Part shown: positions 46,492 to 56,491 of the stretch, piece after piece
Position numbering within the stretch: the stretch's first letter is position 1
Layout of the letters: each line of letters opens with the position of its first letter
NCBI RefSeq assembly: GCF_024397855.1
Contig: NZ_CP073343.1
Coordinates: 1-64,000 of the forward strand
DNA: 64,000 nucleotides
From: Marinomonas rhizomae
GTDB lineage: Bacteria > Pseudomonadota > Gammaproteobacteria > Pseudomonadales > Marinomonadaceae
Reading direction: 5' to 3'
The notes under the pieces: generated by a model
Seen by the model: the letters and a program-made list of their open reading frames with translations, nothing else
Databases searched by the model: none
What the model was told of the DNA's origin: nothing
Made by a program: the position numbers and the translations under genes

Positions 46492-47440
46492 ATGGCCATG
46501 GCAGTGGCTGGTGAGGTTCTATTTTCGTTGCTCGATTATTCTGCCCGAGACTTTCTTCTTTCATCCACTCTACAAAGGCTTCAATTCGAGCCCTTCTTGG
46601 CGAGTTTTTGGCGTAGTAAGCGTAAAACTCGATCTTTTCATTCAATGCTTTTGGGTAGGCTTGGACGAGCGTTCCCTTATCAAGTTCTTCTTGAACCATA
46701 AACTTCGGACATAAAAAGACGCCATGTCCGGCCTTTACTGCGCTAATTCCCATATACCAAGAGTTTACTTCTGCCCAAAGAATACTTTTGCTGCGAATGG
46801 GGCAAATCGCCTGTTCTTCAAACCAAGTACGCCATTGATAGACGGCATCGTCCACTTGAATCATCCAGCACTTTAATAAGTCGGTCGGTTGAAATAAGCC
46901 AATTCTTTTAGCTAGTGATGGGGAGCAAACGGGAATAATGTCAGACGATATGAGCGTTCGCTTCACTGTGTCATCTCTGTCACCAATCCAATGCTGACTA
47001 TCATCAATGCCTAGGTCTATATTGCCATTGTGTATGTCCCTGCTCTCGTCAGATGAGAATAGTTTTACTGTGATGTCTTTTTGACGATCCGAGAAGCGCC
47101 ACAACTTTGGCATTAACCATAAAGACACAAAGCTTTGTAACCCTGAAACCAGTAATGTTCCCTCAACAGGTTCCAGTTTGACGCTATCTAGTCCTTTGCT
47201 AATAAAATCAAACCCTTGGGTCAGGTGGCCGGCGAGTTCAGCCCCTTGGCTAGTGAGCCGCATGTCTCGTCCAGAGCGATAAAACAGCGGAACCCCCAGA
47301 TATTCTTCTAACAAACGAATTTGCTGACTCACTGCGGCCTGTGATACGTGCAACTGCTGTGCCGCCTTGGTGTAACTCAAGGTTTGGCTTGCTACCGAAA
47401 AGTAATGTGCTGCTTTGAGGTGAGTAACACGATTGCTCAT
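46490..47440 (-). CDS. LysR-family transcriptional regulator, GcvA-like
   Basis: Regulator of about 316 residues. The winged helix (about 5-65: AAHYFSVASQTLSYTKAAQQ, VSQAAVSQQIRLLEEYLG) and the effector domain are typical of GcvA-type LysR proteins. I place the start at 47440 (GGA 9 bases upstream); upstream in-frame starts would add 29 residues that are aromatic-rich and not family-like. Divergent from a small protein gene and near gabT/gabD, which are possible targets. Confidence 0.88.
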   Translation of the reverse strand: MSNRVTHLKAAHYFSVASQTLSYTKAAQQLHVSQAAVSQQIRLLEEYLGVPLFYRSGRDMRLTSQGAELAGHLTQGFDFISKGLDSVKLEPVEGTLLVSGLQSFVSLWLMPKLWRFSDRQKDITVKLFSSDESRDIHNGNIDLGIDDSQHWIGDRDDTVKRTLISSDIIPVCSPSLAKRIGLFQPTDLLKCWMIQVDDAVYQWRTWFEEQAICPIRSKSILWAEVNSWYMGISAVKAGHGVFLCPKFMVQEELDKGTLVQAYPKALNEKIEFYAYYAKNSPRRARIEAFVEWMKEESLGQNNRATKIEPHQPLPWP

Positions 47441-47558
47441 AAGCGAGTATCCAAAATAGAATCCATAAGTTTTTCTAATATTATATGTAAGAATATAGCA
47501 TTCGTTTTTAACTCTTTTTGGCGACACAATAAAGTCCTTATCGACAGGAGGTGTGAAT

Positions 47559-47762
47559 ATGTGGACGTTATTGTTGTGGTTGAATCAGAAAGCTTTAGCA
47601 AGCTATATATGGCTAAAGAGTAGATATGAAGTGCAAAAAGCCAAACGAATAGCGAGAAAGCAAATGATGCTCGCGAGTCATCTCCCCGCTTATTTGCGTC
47701 GAGATATGGGACTTCCGCCCTACACAGAGCATCGTGATACGCGATCCAAAGATTCTCGGTAA
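47559..47762 (+). CDS. Small basic protein, DUF1127-like
   Basis: Protein of 67 residues with a perfect ACAGGAGG ribosome site 7 bases before ATG 47559; a GTG at 47553 is too close to that site. The N-terminus is hydrophobic (MWTLLLWLNQKALASYIW), the middle basic (RYEVQKAKRIARKQ), and the C-terminal SHLPAYLRRDMGLPP resembles the DUF1127 motif (L..L.DIG). Family members are small regulators of metabolism, RNA or stress. Divergent from the LysR gene, which probably controls it. Confidence 0.7.
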   Translation: MWTLLLWLNQKALASYIWLKSRYEVQKAKRIARKQMMLASHLPAYLRRDMGLPPYTEHRDTRSKDSR

Positions 47763-47832
47763 TCTCTCAGGTTTTCTAATGAGAGTGGCTTTCGCATAGG
47801 AAATGTATTGATGTAAAAAGCCGGCATAAAAA

Positions 47833-47877
47833 AGCCACTGTGTTACCACGGTGGCTTGCAGCAAGAATCATTCTTGC
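47833..47877. terminator. Two hairpins between the small gene and gabT
   Basis: A 10-bp stem with one mismatch (AGCCACTGTG / CACGGTGGCT, 47833-47856) is followed by a second (GCAAGAA / TTCTTGC, 47861-47877). On the minus strand the first ends in a T-run, so it can terminate gabT transcription. Confidence 0.65.
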
Positions 47878-47915
47878 AAGGGGAAGCGGATGCTTTTTAC
47901 ATTAGAGCAGTTAAA

Positions 47916-49193
47916 TCAAACAAGCTCTTTAAAGCAGCGTTTAAAGATTTCCATGCCTTCATCGATGATGTCCATCTCGATGGTCAAAGCAGGTAAGAAG
48001 CGAATAACGTTGCCGCGAATACCGCAAGAAAGTAGAACTAGACCATTTTCTGCGGCTTTGGCAGACAGCTTCTTAGCAAGCTCTGGATAAGGCTTGTTCA
48101 CATCGCCATCATGAACAAACTCCACTGCGATCATCGCGCCGGCATTACGGATATCACCAATAATGCTTGGGTACTCAGTTTGCATTTCTTCTAAGTGCTT
48201 AACGAAGTGAGCACCTACTTCTACTGCCCGGTCGCATAGTTTCTCTTCTTCGATAACATCAAATACCGCAAGACCGGCCGCACAACCCACTGGAGAACCG
48301 CCGTATGTACCACCTAAACCACCAGGAATTGGTGCATCCATAATGTCCGCTTTACCTACAACCGCGGCGATTGGGAAACCACCCGCGATGCCTTTTGCTG
48401 CTGTCATCAAGTCAGCCTCAATACCTGCTTGCTCGTGACAAAACATAGTGCCTGTACGTGCGAAGCCTGCTTGGATTTCATCAAGAATTAACAAAATGCC
48501 ATGTTCGTCACACAACTTACGTAGTTTCTGTAGGAAACTAGCAGATGCTTGGTAGAAACCACCCTCGCCTTGTACTGGCTCGATGATGATCGCCGCAACG
48601 CGAGAAGGCTCAATGTCGCAAGTGAAGCGCATTTGAAGGTCAGCAAGTGCTTGCTCTTCGGTAATGCCCAAGTAATCATTTGGGTAAGGGATATGGAAAA
48701 TATCGCTTGGGAAAGGGCCAAAGCCAATTTTGTAAGGGTTCACTTTACCTGTTAGACCCATAGTCATGTTCGTACGACCGTGGAAGCCACCGTTGAAAGC
48801 AATAATGCCCGGACGACCGGTGTAAGCACGGGCAATCTTCACACAGTTTTCCACCGCTTCTGCACCTGTGGTGACGAAGATGGATTTTTTCGGAGTGTTA
48901 CCCGGTGCCGCTGTGTTTAGCTTCTCAGCTAATGCTACCGCTGATTCGTATGGACTAACCATCACGCAAGTGTGAGTGAAGCGCTCAAGTTGTGCTTGTA
49001 CTGCTGCCTTTACTTTTGGATGGTTATGGCCTGTGTTGACCACTGCGATTCCTGCACCAAAATCGATGTGACGCTTGCCTTCCACGTCCCAGATTTCAGC
49101 ATTTAAAGCACGGTCAACGTAAACTGGCGCCATGTTGCCTTGCCCACGAGCAATAGCACTTTCTTTGCGTTTTTGTAGATCTGCATTGTTCAT
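47916..49193 (-). CDS. gabT: 4-aminobutyrate aminotransferase
   Basis: PLP-dependent class III aminotransferase converting GABA and 2-oxoglutarate to succinate semialdehyde and glutamate. With the start at 49193 the protein is 425 residues (E. coli GabT 426). Seen motifs are FGAGIAVVNTGHNHPKV, VTTGAEAVENCVKIAR, LDEIQAGFARTGTM and the PLP lysine in TAAKGIAGGFPIAAV. AAAGGTG stands 9 bases upstream of that ATG. It lies 100 bp downstream of gabD on the same strand. It would take GABA made by the puu module. Confidence 0.95.
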   Translation of the reverse strand: MNNADLQKRKESAIARGQGNMAPVYVDRALNAEIWDVEGKRHIDFGAGIAVVNTGHNHPKVKAAVQAQLERFTHTCVMVSPYESAVALAEKLNTAAPGNTPKKSIFVTTGAEAVENCVKIARAYTGRPGIIAFNGGFHGRTNMTMGLTGKVNPYKIGFGPFPSDIFHIPYPNDYLGITEEQALADLQMRFTCDIEPSRVAAIIIEPVQGEGGFYQASASFLQKLRKLCDEHGILLILDEIQAGFARTGTMFCHEQAGIEADLMTAAKGIAGGFPIAAVVGKADIMDAPIPGGLGGTYGGSPVGCAAGLAVFDVIEEEKLCDRAVEVGAHFVKHLEEMQTEYPSIIGDIRNAGAMIAVEFVHDGDVNKPYPELAKKLSAKAAENGLVLLSCGIRGNVIRFLPALTIEMDIIDEGMEIFKRCFKELV

Positions 49194-49292
49194 ATTGTCT
49201 TTCACCTTTTAGAGCAAGCTCTATGTACATGAAGCGGCGATAACACCGCCTAAAATAGTTAACGATAAGAGTGGTTGAGTAAGGTAAAGTCC

Positions 49293-50759
49293 TTACGCCA
49301 AGCCGCCCATGCACAAGTATTTGATTTCAACGTATTCGTCGATGCCGTACTGAGAACCTTCACGGCCACTGCCTGACTCTTTTACACCGCCGAATGGCGC
49401 GACTTCACTGGAAATAATGCCTTCGTTGATGCCCACCATGCCGTATTCCAAGGCTTCAGATACACGCCAGATACGAGCGATATTTTGGGAATAGAAGTAA
49501 GATGCCAAGCCAAATGGGGTATTGTTTGCCATGGCAACGGCTTCGTCTTCGGTTTTAAACTGAAACAATGGCGCAACTGGACCAAAAATTTCGTTAGAGA
49601 AAATGTCCATCTCTTCCGTTACACCTGTCAAAATAGTTGGTTCAAAGAACTGCGCGCCAGCGGCTGTGGCTTTTGAACCACCGATTAGCGCTTTCGCACC
49701 TTTTGCTACTGCATCATCAACAAGCTGTTCCACTTTACTGATCGCCGCTGGATTGATCAGTGGGCCAATATTGACGCCTTCAGCAAAACCATCGCCAGTT
49801 TTAAACGTCGCAACACGTTTGGCCAGTTTCTCTGCGAAGGCATCGTACACACCTTCTTGTACCAAAATGCGATTTGCACAAACACAGGTTTGGCCAGCGT
49901 TTCGATATTTAGAAGCGATCGCGCCTTCGACTGCAGCGTCTAGGTCTGCATCATCAAATACGATGAAAGGTGCGTTGCCGCCTAATTCCATCGATGTACG
50001 TTTCACCGTTTGCGCGCACTGAGAAAGCAACAATTTACCGACTGGTGTAGAACCAGTGAAAGACAACTTACGCACCGTTGGGTGGCCTGTTAATACGCCG
50101 CCAATGGCTTTTGCGTCTTTACCAACCACCACGTTCAAAACGCCTGCTGGGATACCTGCCTGATGCGCTAATTCTGCTAATGCCAAGGCGCATAAAGGCG
50201 TTTCGTCAGAAGGTTTAATAACAATCGCACAGCCCGCAGCAAGTGCAGGGCCCGCTTTACGAGTGATCATGGCGATTGGGAAGTTCCAAGGCGTAATGGC
50301 TGCGACAACACCAATCGGTTGTTTGATGGTCAAAATACGCTTGTCTTTGGCGAAGGTTGGAATCACATCGCCGTTCAGGCGACGAGCTTCGTCAGCAAAC
50401 CAATCAATAAAAGACGCGCCGTAACCGACTTCGCCCTTTGCTTCCGCAAATGGTTTGCCTTGCTCCAAAGTCATCAAGGTCGCTAAGTCGTCTTGGTTAT
50501 CTAGAATAAGCTGGTTCCAACGGCGTAATAATATTGCACGTTCTTTGGCTGTGCGGCCTTGCCATTCTTTCTGAGCTTTTTCAGCCGCTTCAACAGCAAG
50601 TGTGGTTTCTTCAGCGCCTAAATCCGCAACATCGATAATATGATCACCGTTGGCTGGATTGGTAATAGCGAAGGTCTTGCCAGACTTGGCTGCTACCCAT
50701 TCGCCACCAATGTACGAGTGACTTTTGAGTAGAGAAGGCTGAGATAGTATTGCTGTCAT
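49293..50759 (-). CDS. gabD: Succinate-semialdehyde dehydrogenase
   Basis: NADP-dependent aldehyde dehydrogenase of about 488 residues, close to E. coli GabD (482). Motifs include ITPWNFPIAMITRKAGPALA, IKPSDETPLCALAL, the general base in MELGGNAPFIVFDDADLD and the catalytic cysteine in AGQTCVCANR. The start at 50759 has GGAG 6 bases upstream; an in-frame start at 50804 would add 15 residues including that site. gabT follows. It could also serve the alpha-ketoglutarate semialdehyde step of hydroxyproline catabolism, which lacks its own dehydrogenase here. Confidence 0.94.
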   Translation of the reverse strand: MTAILSQPSLLKSHSYIGGEWVAAKSGKTFAITNPANGDHIIDVADLGAEETTLAVEAAEKAQKEWQGRTAKERAILLRRWNQLILDNQDDLATLMTLEQGKPFAEAKGEVGYGASFIDWFADEARRLNGDVIPTFAKDKRILTIKQPIGVVAAITPWNFPIAMITRKAGPALAAGCAIVIKPSDETPLCALALAELAHQAGIPAGVLNVVVGKDAKAIGGVLTGHPTVRKLSFTGSTPVGKLLLSQCAQTVKRTSMELGGNAPFIVFDDADLDAAVEGAIASKYRNAGQTCVCANRILVQEGVYDAFAEKLAKRVATFKTGDGFAEGVNIGPLINPAAISKVEQLVDDAVAKGAKALIGGSKATAAGAQFFEPTILTGVTEEMDIFSNEIFGPVAPLFQFKTEDEAVAMANNTPFGLASYFYSQNIARIWRVSEALEYGMVGINEGIISSEVAPFGGVKESGSGREGSQYGIDEYVEIKYLCMGGLA

Positions 50760-50979
50760 AAAACACTCCAGACTATATTGCGGAGGATGGTGAGTGCGCG
50801 TCACAGTGCCGCACTGTCAATGTTTATCGATAGTAGGCAATGGCCAGAGTTTGAAAAATGAGAAGCTATCAATTCAATGTTTGATGTCTTTCAAACATTA
50901 GGCGCTAGGGGATAGAAAGTTTACAGAGGAAGAATAGATAAAGCCTTTGAGAGCGGTAAAAAAGAGCCAACCAAAAAAC

Positions 50980-50998
50980 GAAATTGATAGTCATTCTC
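50980..50998. promoter_or_regulatory. Fur-like box upstream of the FecB-like gene
   Basis: GAAATTGATAGTCATTCTC matches 15 of 19 positions of the Fur consensus, 12 bp before the proposed start codon. Confidence 0.7.
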
Positions 50999-51010
50999 TT
51001 TTGAAATATC

Positions 51011-51937
51011 ATGCCCGTATCTAAAAAAAGAGCTTTAACTATGTTGTACCGTCACCTGATTATCTGCGTCACCTCACTTGTTATGTCATTGGCCTCTTGG
51101 GCATACCCAAGCATTCAAGATGAAAATGGTACTTTTACTCTAGCGTCTGAACCTAAACGTATCGTTGTTTTAGAGTTGTCCTTTGTCGATGCGCTTGCTG
51201 TTGTTGGTATCTCTCCTGTTGGTATCGCCGACGATAACAACCCGAATATCCTACTGCCTGAGGTGAAAGCTAAGCTAAGACCATGGACGTCATTAGGCAT
51301 GCGTTCGCAACCAAACATGGAAAATATCGCCGATTTACACCCAGACCTTATTATTGCGGATTTTGAACGCCATGCTGCAGCCTACGATAGTTTGTCCCGC
51401 ATTGCCCCAACATTGTTGCTGAAAAGCCGTGGTGAAACCTATGAAGAAAACCTAGAAGCGGCGGCGAAAATTGGCATTATTGTGAATAAAAACACACAAA
51501 TGCAGCAAAGAATTCAGCAGCACAGAGCAACGATGGCGAAATATAGAAAAACCTTGGAACAAAAGGAAAACCTAGGGAGTGTTCAGTTTGCTATCGTAAG
51601 CTCACGTGGCATGTGGTTACACGGCCCTAATTCTTACGCTGGTAGTGTGTTAACGGCACTAGGTTTTCCCAGCCCGATCAAAAACCAATTAGACACGCCC
51701 TATATTCCAGCAAGTTTGGAGTTTTTGTTGCAGGTGAATCCTGACTGGCTTTTGATGGGAACTTATGGCGATAAAACGGTATTGGATGACTGGCGCAGTG
51801 TGCCTTTATTTCAGTTGTTGTCCGCGGTTAAGAAGCAGCAAGCCATCAAAGTTTCGCCAGAGCTATGGTCTTTGAACCGCGGCATGATGGCCGCAGAAGG
51901 GATAGCGAAAGACCTTGATAGAATCCTCTCTCCTTAA
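51011..51937 (+). CDS. Iron-siderophore ABC transporter substrate-binding protein, FecB-like
   Basis: Periplasmic helical-backbone metal-receptor protein (TroA/BtuF fold) of 308 residues. A signal peptide is visible (hydrophobic [16 protein letters not shown]). Segments [26 protein letters not shown], quoted in parts as [11 protein letters not shown] and [23 protein letters not shown] and a C-terminal [18 protein letters not shown] match FecB-type proteins. ATG 51041, ten residues in, is an alternative start. No permease or ATPase gene follows; two TonB receptors do. Confidence 0.87.
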   Translation: MPVSKKRALTMLYRHLIICVTSLVMSLASWAYPSIQDENGTFTLASEPKRIVVLELSFVDALAVVGISPVGIADDNNPNILLPEVKAKLRPWTSLGMRSQPNMENIADLHPDLIIADFERHAAAYDSLSRIAPTLLLKSRGETYEENLEAAAKIGIIVNKNTQMQQRIQQHRATMAKYRKTLEQKENLGSVQFAIVSSRGMWLHGPNSYAGSVLTALGFPSPIKNQLDTPYIPASLEFLLQVNPDWLLMGTYGDKTVLDDWRSVPLFQLLSAVKKQQAIKVSPELWSLNRGMMAAEGIAKDLDRILSP

Positions 51938-52094
51938 GAAATAGAAGCTATAAACTAACGGCCTCTCAACTAGCCTCTTTTTCTTAACCTTATGTCATCC
52001 ATGGGCATCTCTTCATATTTCCCTGATTCGACTCTCGTTTTTTGAAGCCTGTTGCTCAAAATGCAGCGCGTCATTTCTGATTGTAAACATTAAT

Positions 52095-52113
52095 GATATG
52101 TGTTCTCATTCTC
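52095..52113. promoter_or_regulatory. Fur-like box upstream of the first TonB receptor
   Basis: GATATGTGTTCTCATTCTC matches 12 of 19 positions of the Fur consensus, 45 bp before the receptor start. Weaker than the other boxes. Confidence 0.45.
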
Positions 52114-52157
52114 AAAAATATTTCATCCTCTTGTCCTAATGCTGTGGAAATTTCAAA

Positions 52158-54200
52158 ATGAGAATAAAAAATTTTCTTCTAACGCCTTTGGCGCTTGCTG
52201 TGTCTTTAGCGTCTTTTTCTTCCTTTGCGGAGGAAGTAAAAACGAATAATGGAGATCCTGATAAAGTGATCTCTCTAACGGTTGAAGGCTACAAGGGCTA
52301 TGCTCAGGAGTTACCCACTTCTGGCAGTAAATCTGATGCTGAATGGTTGGATGTTCCACAATCTGTATCTGTTGTGACCGATACAGAAATGAAGGATCGA
52401 GGGGCTGTAAAGCTGGTGGACGCTCTGGATGGCGTCGCAGGTGTCAACAATACATTGGGTGAAGGTAGCCGTGACCAATTTGTAATTCGTGGCTTTGATG
52501 CAATTCGTGATATTTATCGTGATGGATTAAGAGACGATGGCAATTTGCAGTCTTATCGCAGCTTGGCAAACGTAGAACAAGTTGAAATAGTCAAAGGCCC
52601 TGCTGGCGCTTTGTATGGAAGAGGATCCGCTGGCGGTATTATTAACCTAGTGACAAAGCGTGCAAATGGCGATGAATTTACGCGTTTATCTACCAGCTAC
52701 GGCAGTAACGATAAGCTCAAAGGCTCAATCGATACATCGGCTAAATTAACTGACACTATTAATGGTCGTTTGAATGTGGAAGTGCGTCGTGCAAACTCTT
52801 TTGTCGATCATGTGGAGTCAGACGATTATTTTATTGCTCCGACATTTCAATTTCAGCCATCGGATGATCATACGGTCAATCTAGATATTGAAATAATGCA
52901 CCAAAACTTGGTGCCTTATCGTGGTGTACCGTCTAAGGATGGGAAGCCTGTTGATGTGCCTCGCAGCACCTTTTTTGGCAGTAAAAACGATTTTCAAGAA
53001 TCAGACAGTATTCGAGTCGCTATAGATGACGAATTGCAGTTTGGCCCTGATATCACATGGAATAACCGTGTTGCTTTTACAAGGGTGACTTTGGAACAGC
53101 AAGGTACTCGCCAAACGACAGCAGCAGTCACGGGCGCTAATACAGTGGCTCAAACAGTGAATGATTTTGGCTATGACCCACGTACCACAGTGACCCTGCA
53201 GTCAGAATTAAAATGGGATGTGGGCAATCAGCAAATATTGTTTGGTGCTGATTACAATCAAATAGACATTGATTTGAACCTAAGAAGCCAAGCTCTTCCT
53301 GCAAAAAGTATTGATAACCCTATTGCTGATAACGTTACGAGTCCTGGTTTTCCTGCCTTTCGAGAAAATACGACTAAAACTGTAGGTTTGTATATTCAAG
53401 ACATTATTACATTGGGTGATTGGTCATTCTCCGGCAATATTCGTCAAGATCACATGGAACTGGATCAAAAAATCATTTCAACCGGTTTAGAGTCGACAAA
53501 TAACGATGATAAAACCAGTTACCGTATAGGAGCTGCTTATCGTCTTACGGACAATATGTCGGCCTATACCACTTTTGCTAAATCTTGGCAGCTGCCGTAT
53601 GGCGGTAGTTTTATAAACCCCACGCTTGCCGAATTCTACTCTACGAAATTAAAAGAAGTCGGTATTAAAGCCTACTTGCTTGATGACGCCCTAATGTTGA
53701 ACGCGGCCGTGTTCCAGATAGATCAAGAGCAACCTCAAACTGACACAAATGGCTTTATTGTAAACAAAAGCCAAGAACGTCACCGAGGGCTTGAACTTGA
53801 AGCTCGTGGACAATTAACGAAGCAATTAAGCGCAACGGCTAGTTACACCTACCTAGATGCAGAAGATCGAGATACAGGTAAAAAACCAAACGATGTGTCT
53901 GATCAACTCATTTCCCTTGGTACGACTTATCAACTCAACGATGTGTGGCGCTTTGGTGGTAGCGTGAAATACGTGGGAGATCGCTACGCTGGCAACAACG
54001 AAGCTGTTGACCTAGGCGACTACACCACAGTGAACGCCATGGCGTCCTATCAAACCGGTAAACATCGAGTGCAATTTAATGCTTACAACATTTTTGATGA
54101 AAAGTATTACCTAGGTTCAACTGATGGCACCTCCGGTATCAACTCAATTGGCTACGGTTCTCCAGCAGAATTCATGGTCAGCTACAGCTATGAGCTTTAA
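52158..54200 (+). CDS. TonB-dependent siderophore receptor, Fiu/FhuE-like
   Basis: Outer-membrane receptor of 680 residues. The signal peptide is about 24 residues (FLLTPLALAVSLASFSSFA). The plug domain (about 55-175) has VPQSVSVVT, FVIRGFDAIRDIYRDGLRDD and VEQVEIVKGPAGALYGRGSAGG, typical of catecholate-siderophore receptors such as Fiu. The barrel ends with VSYSYEL. No N-terminal signalling domain. It lies between the FecB-like gene and a second receptor on the same strand, and its promoter has a Fur-like box. Confidence 0.92.
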   Translation: MRIKNFLLTPLALAVSLASFSSFAEEVKTNNGDPDKVISLTVEGYKGYAQELPTSGSKSDAEWLDVPQSVSVVTDTEMKDRGAVKLVDALDGVAGVNNTLGEGSRDQFVIRGFDAIRDIYRDGLRDDGNLQSYRSLANVEQVEIVKGPAGALYGRGSAGGIINLVTKRANGDEFTRLSTSYGSNDKLKGSIDTSAKLTDTINGRLNVEVRRANSFVDHVESDDYFIAPTFQFQPSDDHTVNLDIEIMHQNLVPYRGVPSKDGKPVDVPRSTFFGSKNDFQESDSIRVAIDDELQFGPDITWNNRVAFTRVTLEQQGTRQTTAAVTGANTVAQTVNDFGYDPRTTVTLQSELKWDVGNQQILFGADYNQIDIDLNLRSQALPAKSIDNPIADNVTSPGFPAFRENTTKTVGLYIQDIITLGDWSFSGNIRQDHMELDQKIISTGLESTNNDDKTSYRIGAAYRLTDNMSAYTTFAKSWQLPYGGSFINPTLAEFYSTKLKEVGIKAYLLDDALMLNAAVFQIDQEQPQTDTNGFIVNKSQERHRGLELEARGQLTKQLSATASYTYLDAEDRDTGKKPNDVSDQLISLGTTYQLNDVWRFGGSVKYVGDRYAGNNEAVDLGDYTTVNAMASYQTGKHRVQFNAYNIFDEKYYLGSTDGTSGINSIGYGSPAEFMVSYSYEL

Positions 54201-54243
54201 TCACCCCACCTTATTATTTTGTTGTTAAGGAAGAACTTGTTCT

Positions 54244-56352
54244 ATGTCTATTCAAGAAAAATGTTCAGTAAGCACCACAGTATTCCGCTATTCCATTTTG
54301 GCCTGTTCTATGATGTTTGGCTTATCTGCTCAAGCTGCCAGTGAAGCGACAGAGCTAAAAGCACTCACCGTTAACGCAAGCGTAATTGGTGAATCCAAAG
54401 AGTCAGATGTCAAAGAATACGCAGGTAGTCGAACCGTTATTTCTGCTGAACAGATGACCAAAACCGCCGCTAAGTCCATTGACGATGCTTTGCAACAAGT
54501 GCCAGGTGTAAAAGTACAAGATGAAACGGGAACGGGTGTATTGCCAAACGTTTCTGTTCGAGGTTTGAGCGCAAGCCGAAGTGGCCAAGCACAGTTCCTA
54601 ATGGATGGCGTACCATTAACACTCGCACCTTATGGTCACACAGGACAGTCTGTTTTCCCTGCGACCTTGTCATCATTAGAGCGTATCGATGTGGTTCGCG
54701 GTGGCGCAGCGGTTCAGTATGGCCCAAATAACGTTGGCGGTGTGATCAACTTGGTGACTAAGCCAATTCCTAAGGATTGGGAGTCACAGATCAGCAATCG
54801 AATCACTGGATTTGAACACAGTAGCAATACATTGAATAACTTGTATTTGCGCACGGGCGGCTGGGTAAACGATGACTTTGCTATACAGATTGAAGCCAAT
54901 ACTCAAAATGGTGACAGTTCTCGTGATCACTCTGATACCGATATCCAGAATTTCCAAATTAAAACCGATTGGTTGATCAGTGACTCTCAAGAGCTACAAG
55001 CCTTTGTGCAGCGTTATGATGCCGATACCCAAATGCCGGGAGCGTTGTCGCCACAAGCGTATAAAGATGACAGAACGCAGTCTCAGCGAACTAATGATAA
55101 TTATGAAGCCAGCGCAACTCGTTGGCATCTGAAGTTTTTACAAGACTTGGACTGGGGAAATGCCGCGCAATTCGAGGTGTTGACTTTTGGTCATCGTGAT
55201 ACTCGTAACTTTGTTTGGGGGTTCAATGGAACCTCTGGTATTGCTTGGTCTGATCCACGATTTGCTTCCACAGACATCCGTAACTCGCCTCGTGAGTTTA
55301 ATGTATTTGGTGTGGAGCCTAAATTGTCGGTGGCATTTGGCTCATCTGAGAGCGTGACGCAAAACCTTATTGTGGGTATGCGTTATGTGAACGAAGACAT
55401 AGATTATCAATTACGTCAGACCTCTATTTCGACAGGAGCGGTAACGGTGCCACGTGATTGGAAACTGGATACGGATGCGGTTGCCGTTTATGTGAGTGAT
55501 GAAATTGGTCTGATGAATAACCGCTTGAAAGTAACACCTGGGTTGCGGTTTGAATCGGTTCATATGAATTATCAAGACATAGGCAAAAATGAACTGCGAA
55601 GTAACCAGATCAACGAAGCTTTGCCAGGGTTGAACGTTGCATACAATTTGACGAACGATTGGGTGTCTTACGCCAATGCACAGAAATCGCTGCGTGCACC
55701 GCAGATTTCTTCTATTCGTGGTGATGGTAACAAAGATGGCGAATTGTCATGGAATTATGAAGTGGGCGCTCGATATACCCATGGAAGAAATTCTTTTAAC
55801 GCCGCGTTATATCGCATTGACTACAAGGATCAGTTGCAATGGATTGCCGCCGATCAAACCTTTGAAAACGCAGGAAAAACGCTCCATCAAGGTGTTGAAT
55901 TATCTGGACGCTATGGTCCAGAATCCTTGCCTGACTTGAGTTTAGGGCTGGCTTATACTTACTTAGATGCCACTTATGAAGAAGGCGACAACAAAGGCAA
56001 TAATCTTGTTGATGCCTCTAAGCATCAGATTTCTTGGGATGCGAGCTATAACCTAGCAGGTTACCAATCTACGGTGTCTGGTTACTACTACAGTGATGCT
56101 TTCTCGGATTCGGCTAACACCACAGAGGAAAACGCGAGTGGCTCCTTAGGTAAAATACCTTCCTACACGGTGTGGAATCTAAATGTCAGCAAAGATCTTT
56201 ATGAACAAGGTAATACTAAGTTGAGTATTGATGTGGCGGTAAACAATGTATTTGACAAGGAATACTACTTCCGCGGCGTTGATACCAGCCCTGTAGGCCG
56301 TTACCCAGCCTTGGGTCGTACCTACAGCGTGACAGGCAACCTTACGTTTTAA
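54244..56352 (+). CDS. TonB-dependent receptor, FecA-like
   Basis: Outer-membrane receptor of 702 residues. The signal peptide is about 32 residues (FRYSILACSMMFGLSAQA). The plug has LQQVPGVKVQDETGTGVLPN, VSVRGLSASRSGQAQFLMDG, PLTLAPYGHTGQSVFP and IDVVRGGAAVQYGPNNVGGV, close to FecA (Fe-dicitrate). Unlike E. coli FecA it lacks the N-terminal signalling domain, and no FecIR pair is near, so regulation is probably by Fur. It lies 43 bp after the previous receptor and would be cotranscribed. Confidence 0.92.
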   Translation: MSIQEKCSVSTTVFRYSILACSMMFGLSAQAASEATELKALTVNASVIGESKESDVKEYAGSRTVISAEQMTKTAAKSIDDALQQVPGVKVQDETGTGVLPNVSVRGLSASRSGQAQFLMDGVPLTLAPYGHTGQSVFPATLSSLERIDVVRGGAAVQYGPNNVGGVINLVTKPIPKDWESQISNRITGFEHSSNTLNNLYLRTGGWVNDDFAIQIEANTQNGDSSRDHSDTDIQNFQIKTDWLISDSQELQAFVQRYDADTQMPGALSPQAYKDDRTQSQRTNDNYEASATRWHLKFLQDLDWGNAAQFEVLTFGHRDTRNFVWGFNGTSGIAWSDPRFASTDIRNSPREFNVFGVEPKLSVAFGSSESVTQNLIVGMRYVNEDIDYQLRQTSISTGAVTVPRDWKLDTDAVAVYVSDEIGLMNNRLKVTPGLRFESVHMNYQDIGKNELRSNQINEALPGLNVAYNLTNDWVSYANAQKSLRAPQISSIRGDGNKDGELSWNYEVGARYTHGRNSFNAALYRIDYKDQLQWIAADQTFENAGKTLHQGVELSGRYGPESLPDLSLGLAYTYLDATYEEGDNKGNNLVDASKHQISWDASYNLAGYQSTVSGYYYSDAFSDSANTTEENASGSLGKIPSYTVWNLNVSKDLYEQGNTKLSIDVAVNNVFDKEYYFRGVDTSPVGRYPALGRTYSVTGNLTF

Positions 56353-56391
56353 CGGTTTTGACTGCTTAGAGCGATAAAATTAATGCACTAA

Positions 56392-56426
56392 AAAAGCGCC
56401 GCTAATCTCACGTTAGCGGCGCTTTT
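56392..56426 (+). terminator. Terminator after the FecA-like receptor gene
   Basis: 14-bp arms (AAAAGCGCCGCTAA and its complement) with a 7-base loop; the right arm ends in TTTT. About 40 bp after the stop. Confidence 0.85.
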
Positions 56427-56491
56427 GCGTATAATAAGCCAATATCCCACACTTTTGATTCCGAAGATTCAGCTCGCGAAGGAGTAGTAGA

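Noticed and set aside
49603..50022. Antisense open frame in gabD
   Set aside because: Low-complexity Ala/Ser-rich translation opposite a well-conserved dehydrogenase; a shadow.
54244..56352. FecA-type surface signalling
   Set aside because: The receptor lacks the N-terminal signalling domain and no FecI/FecR genes are nearby.
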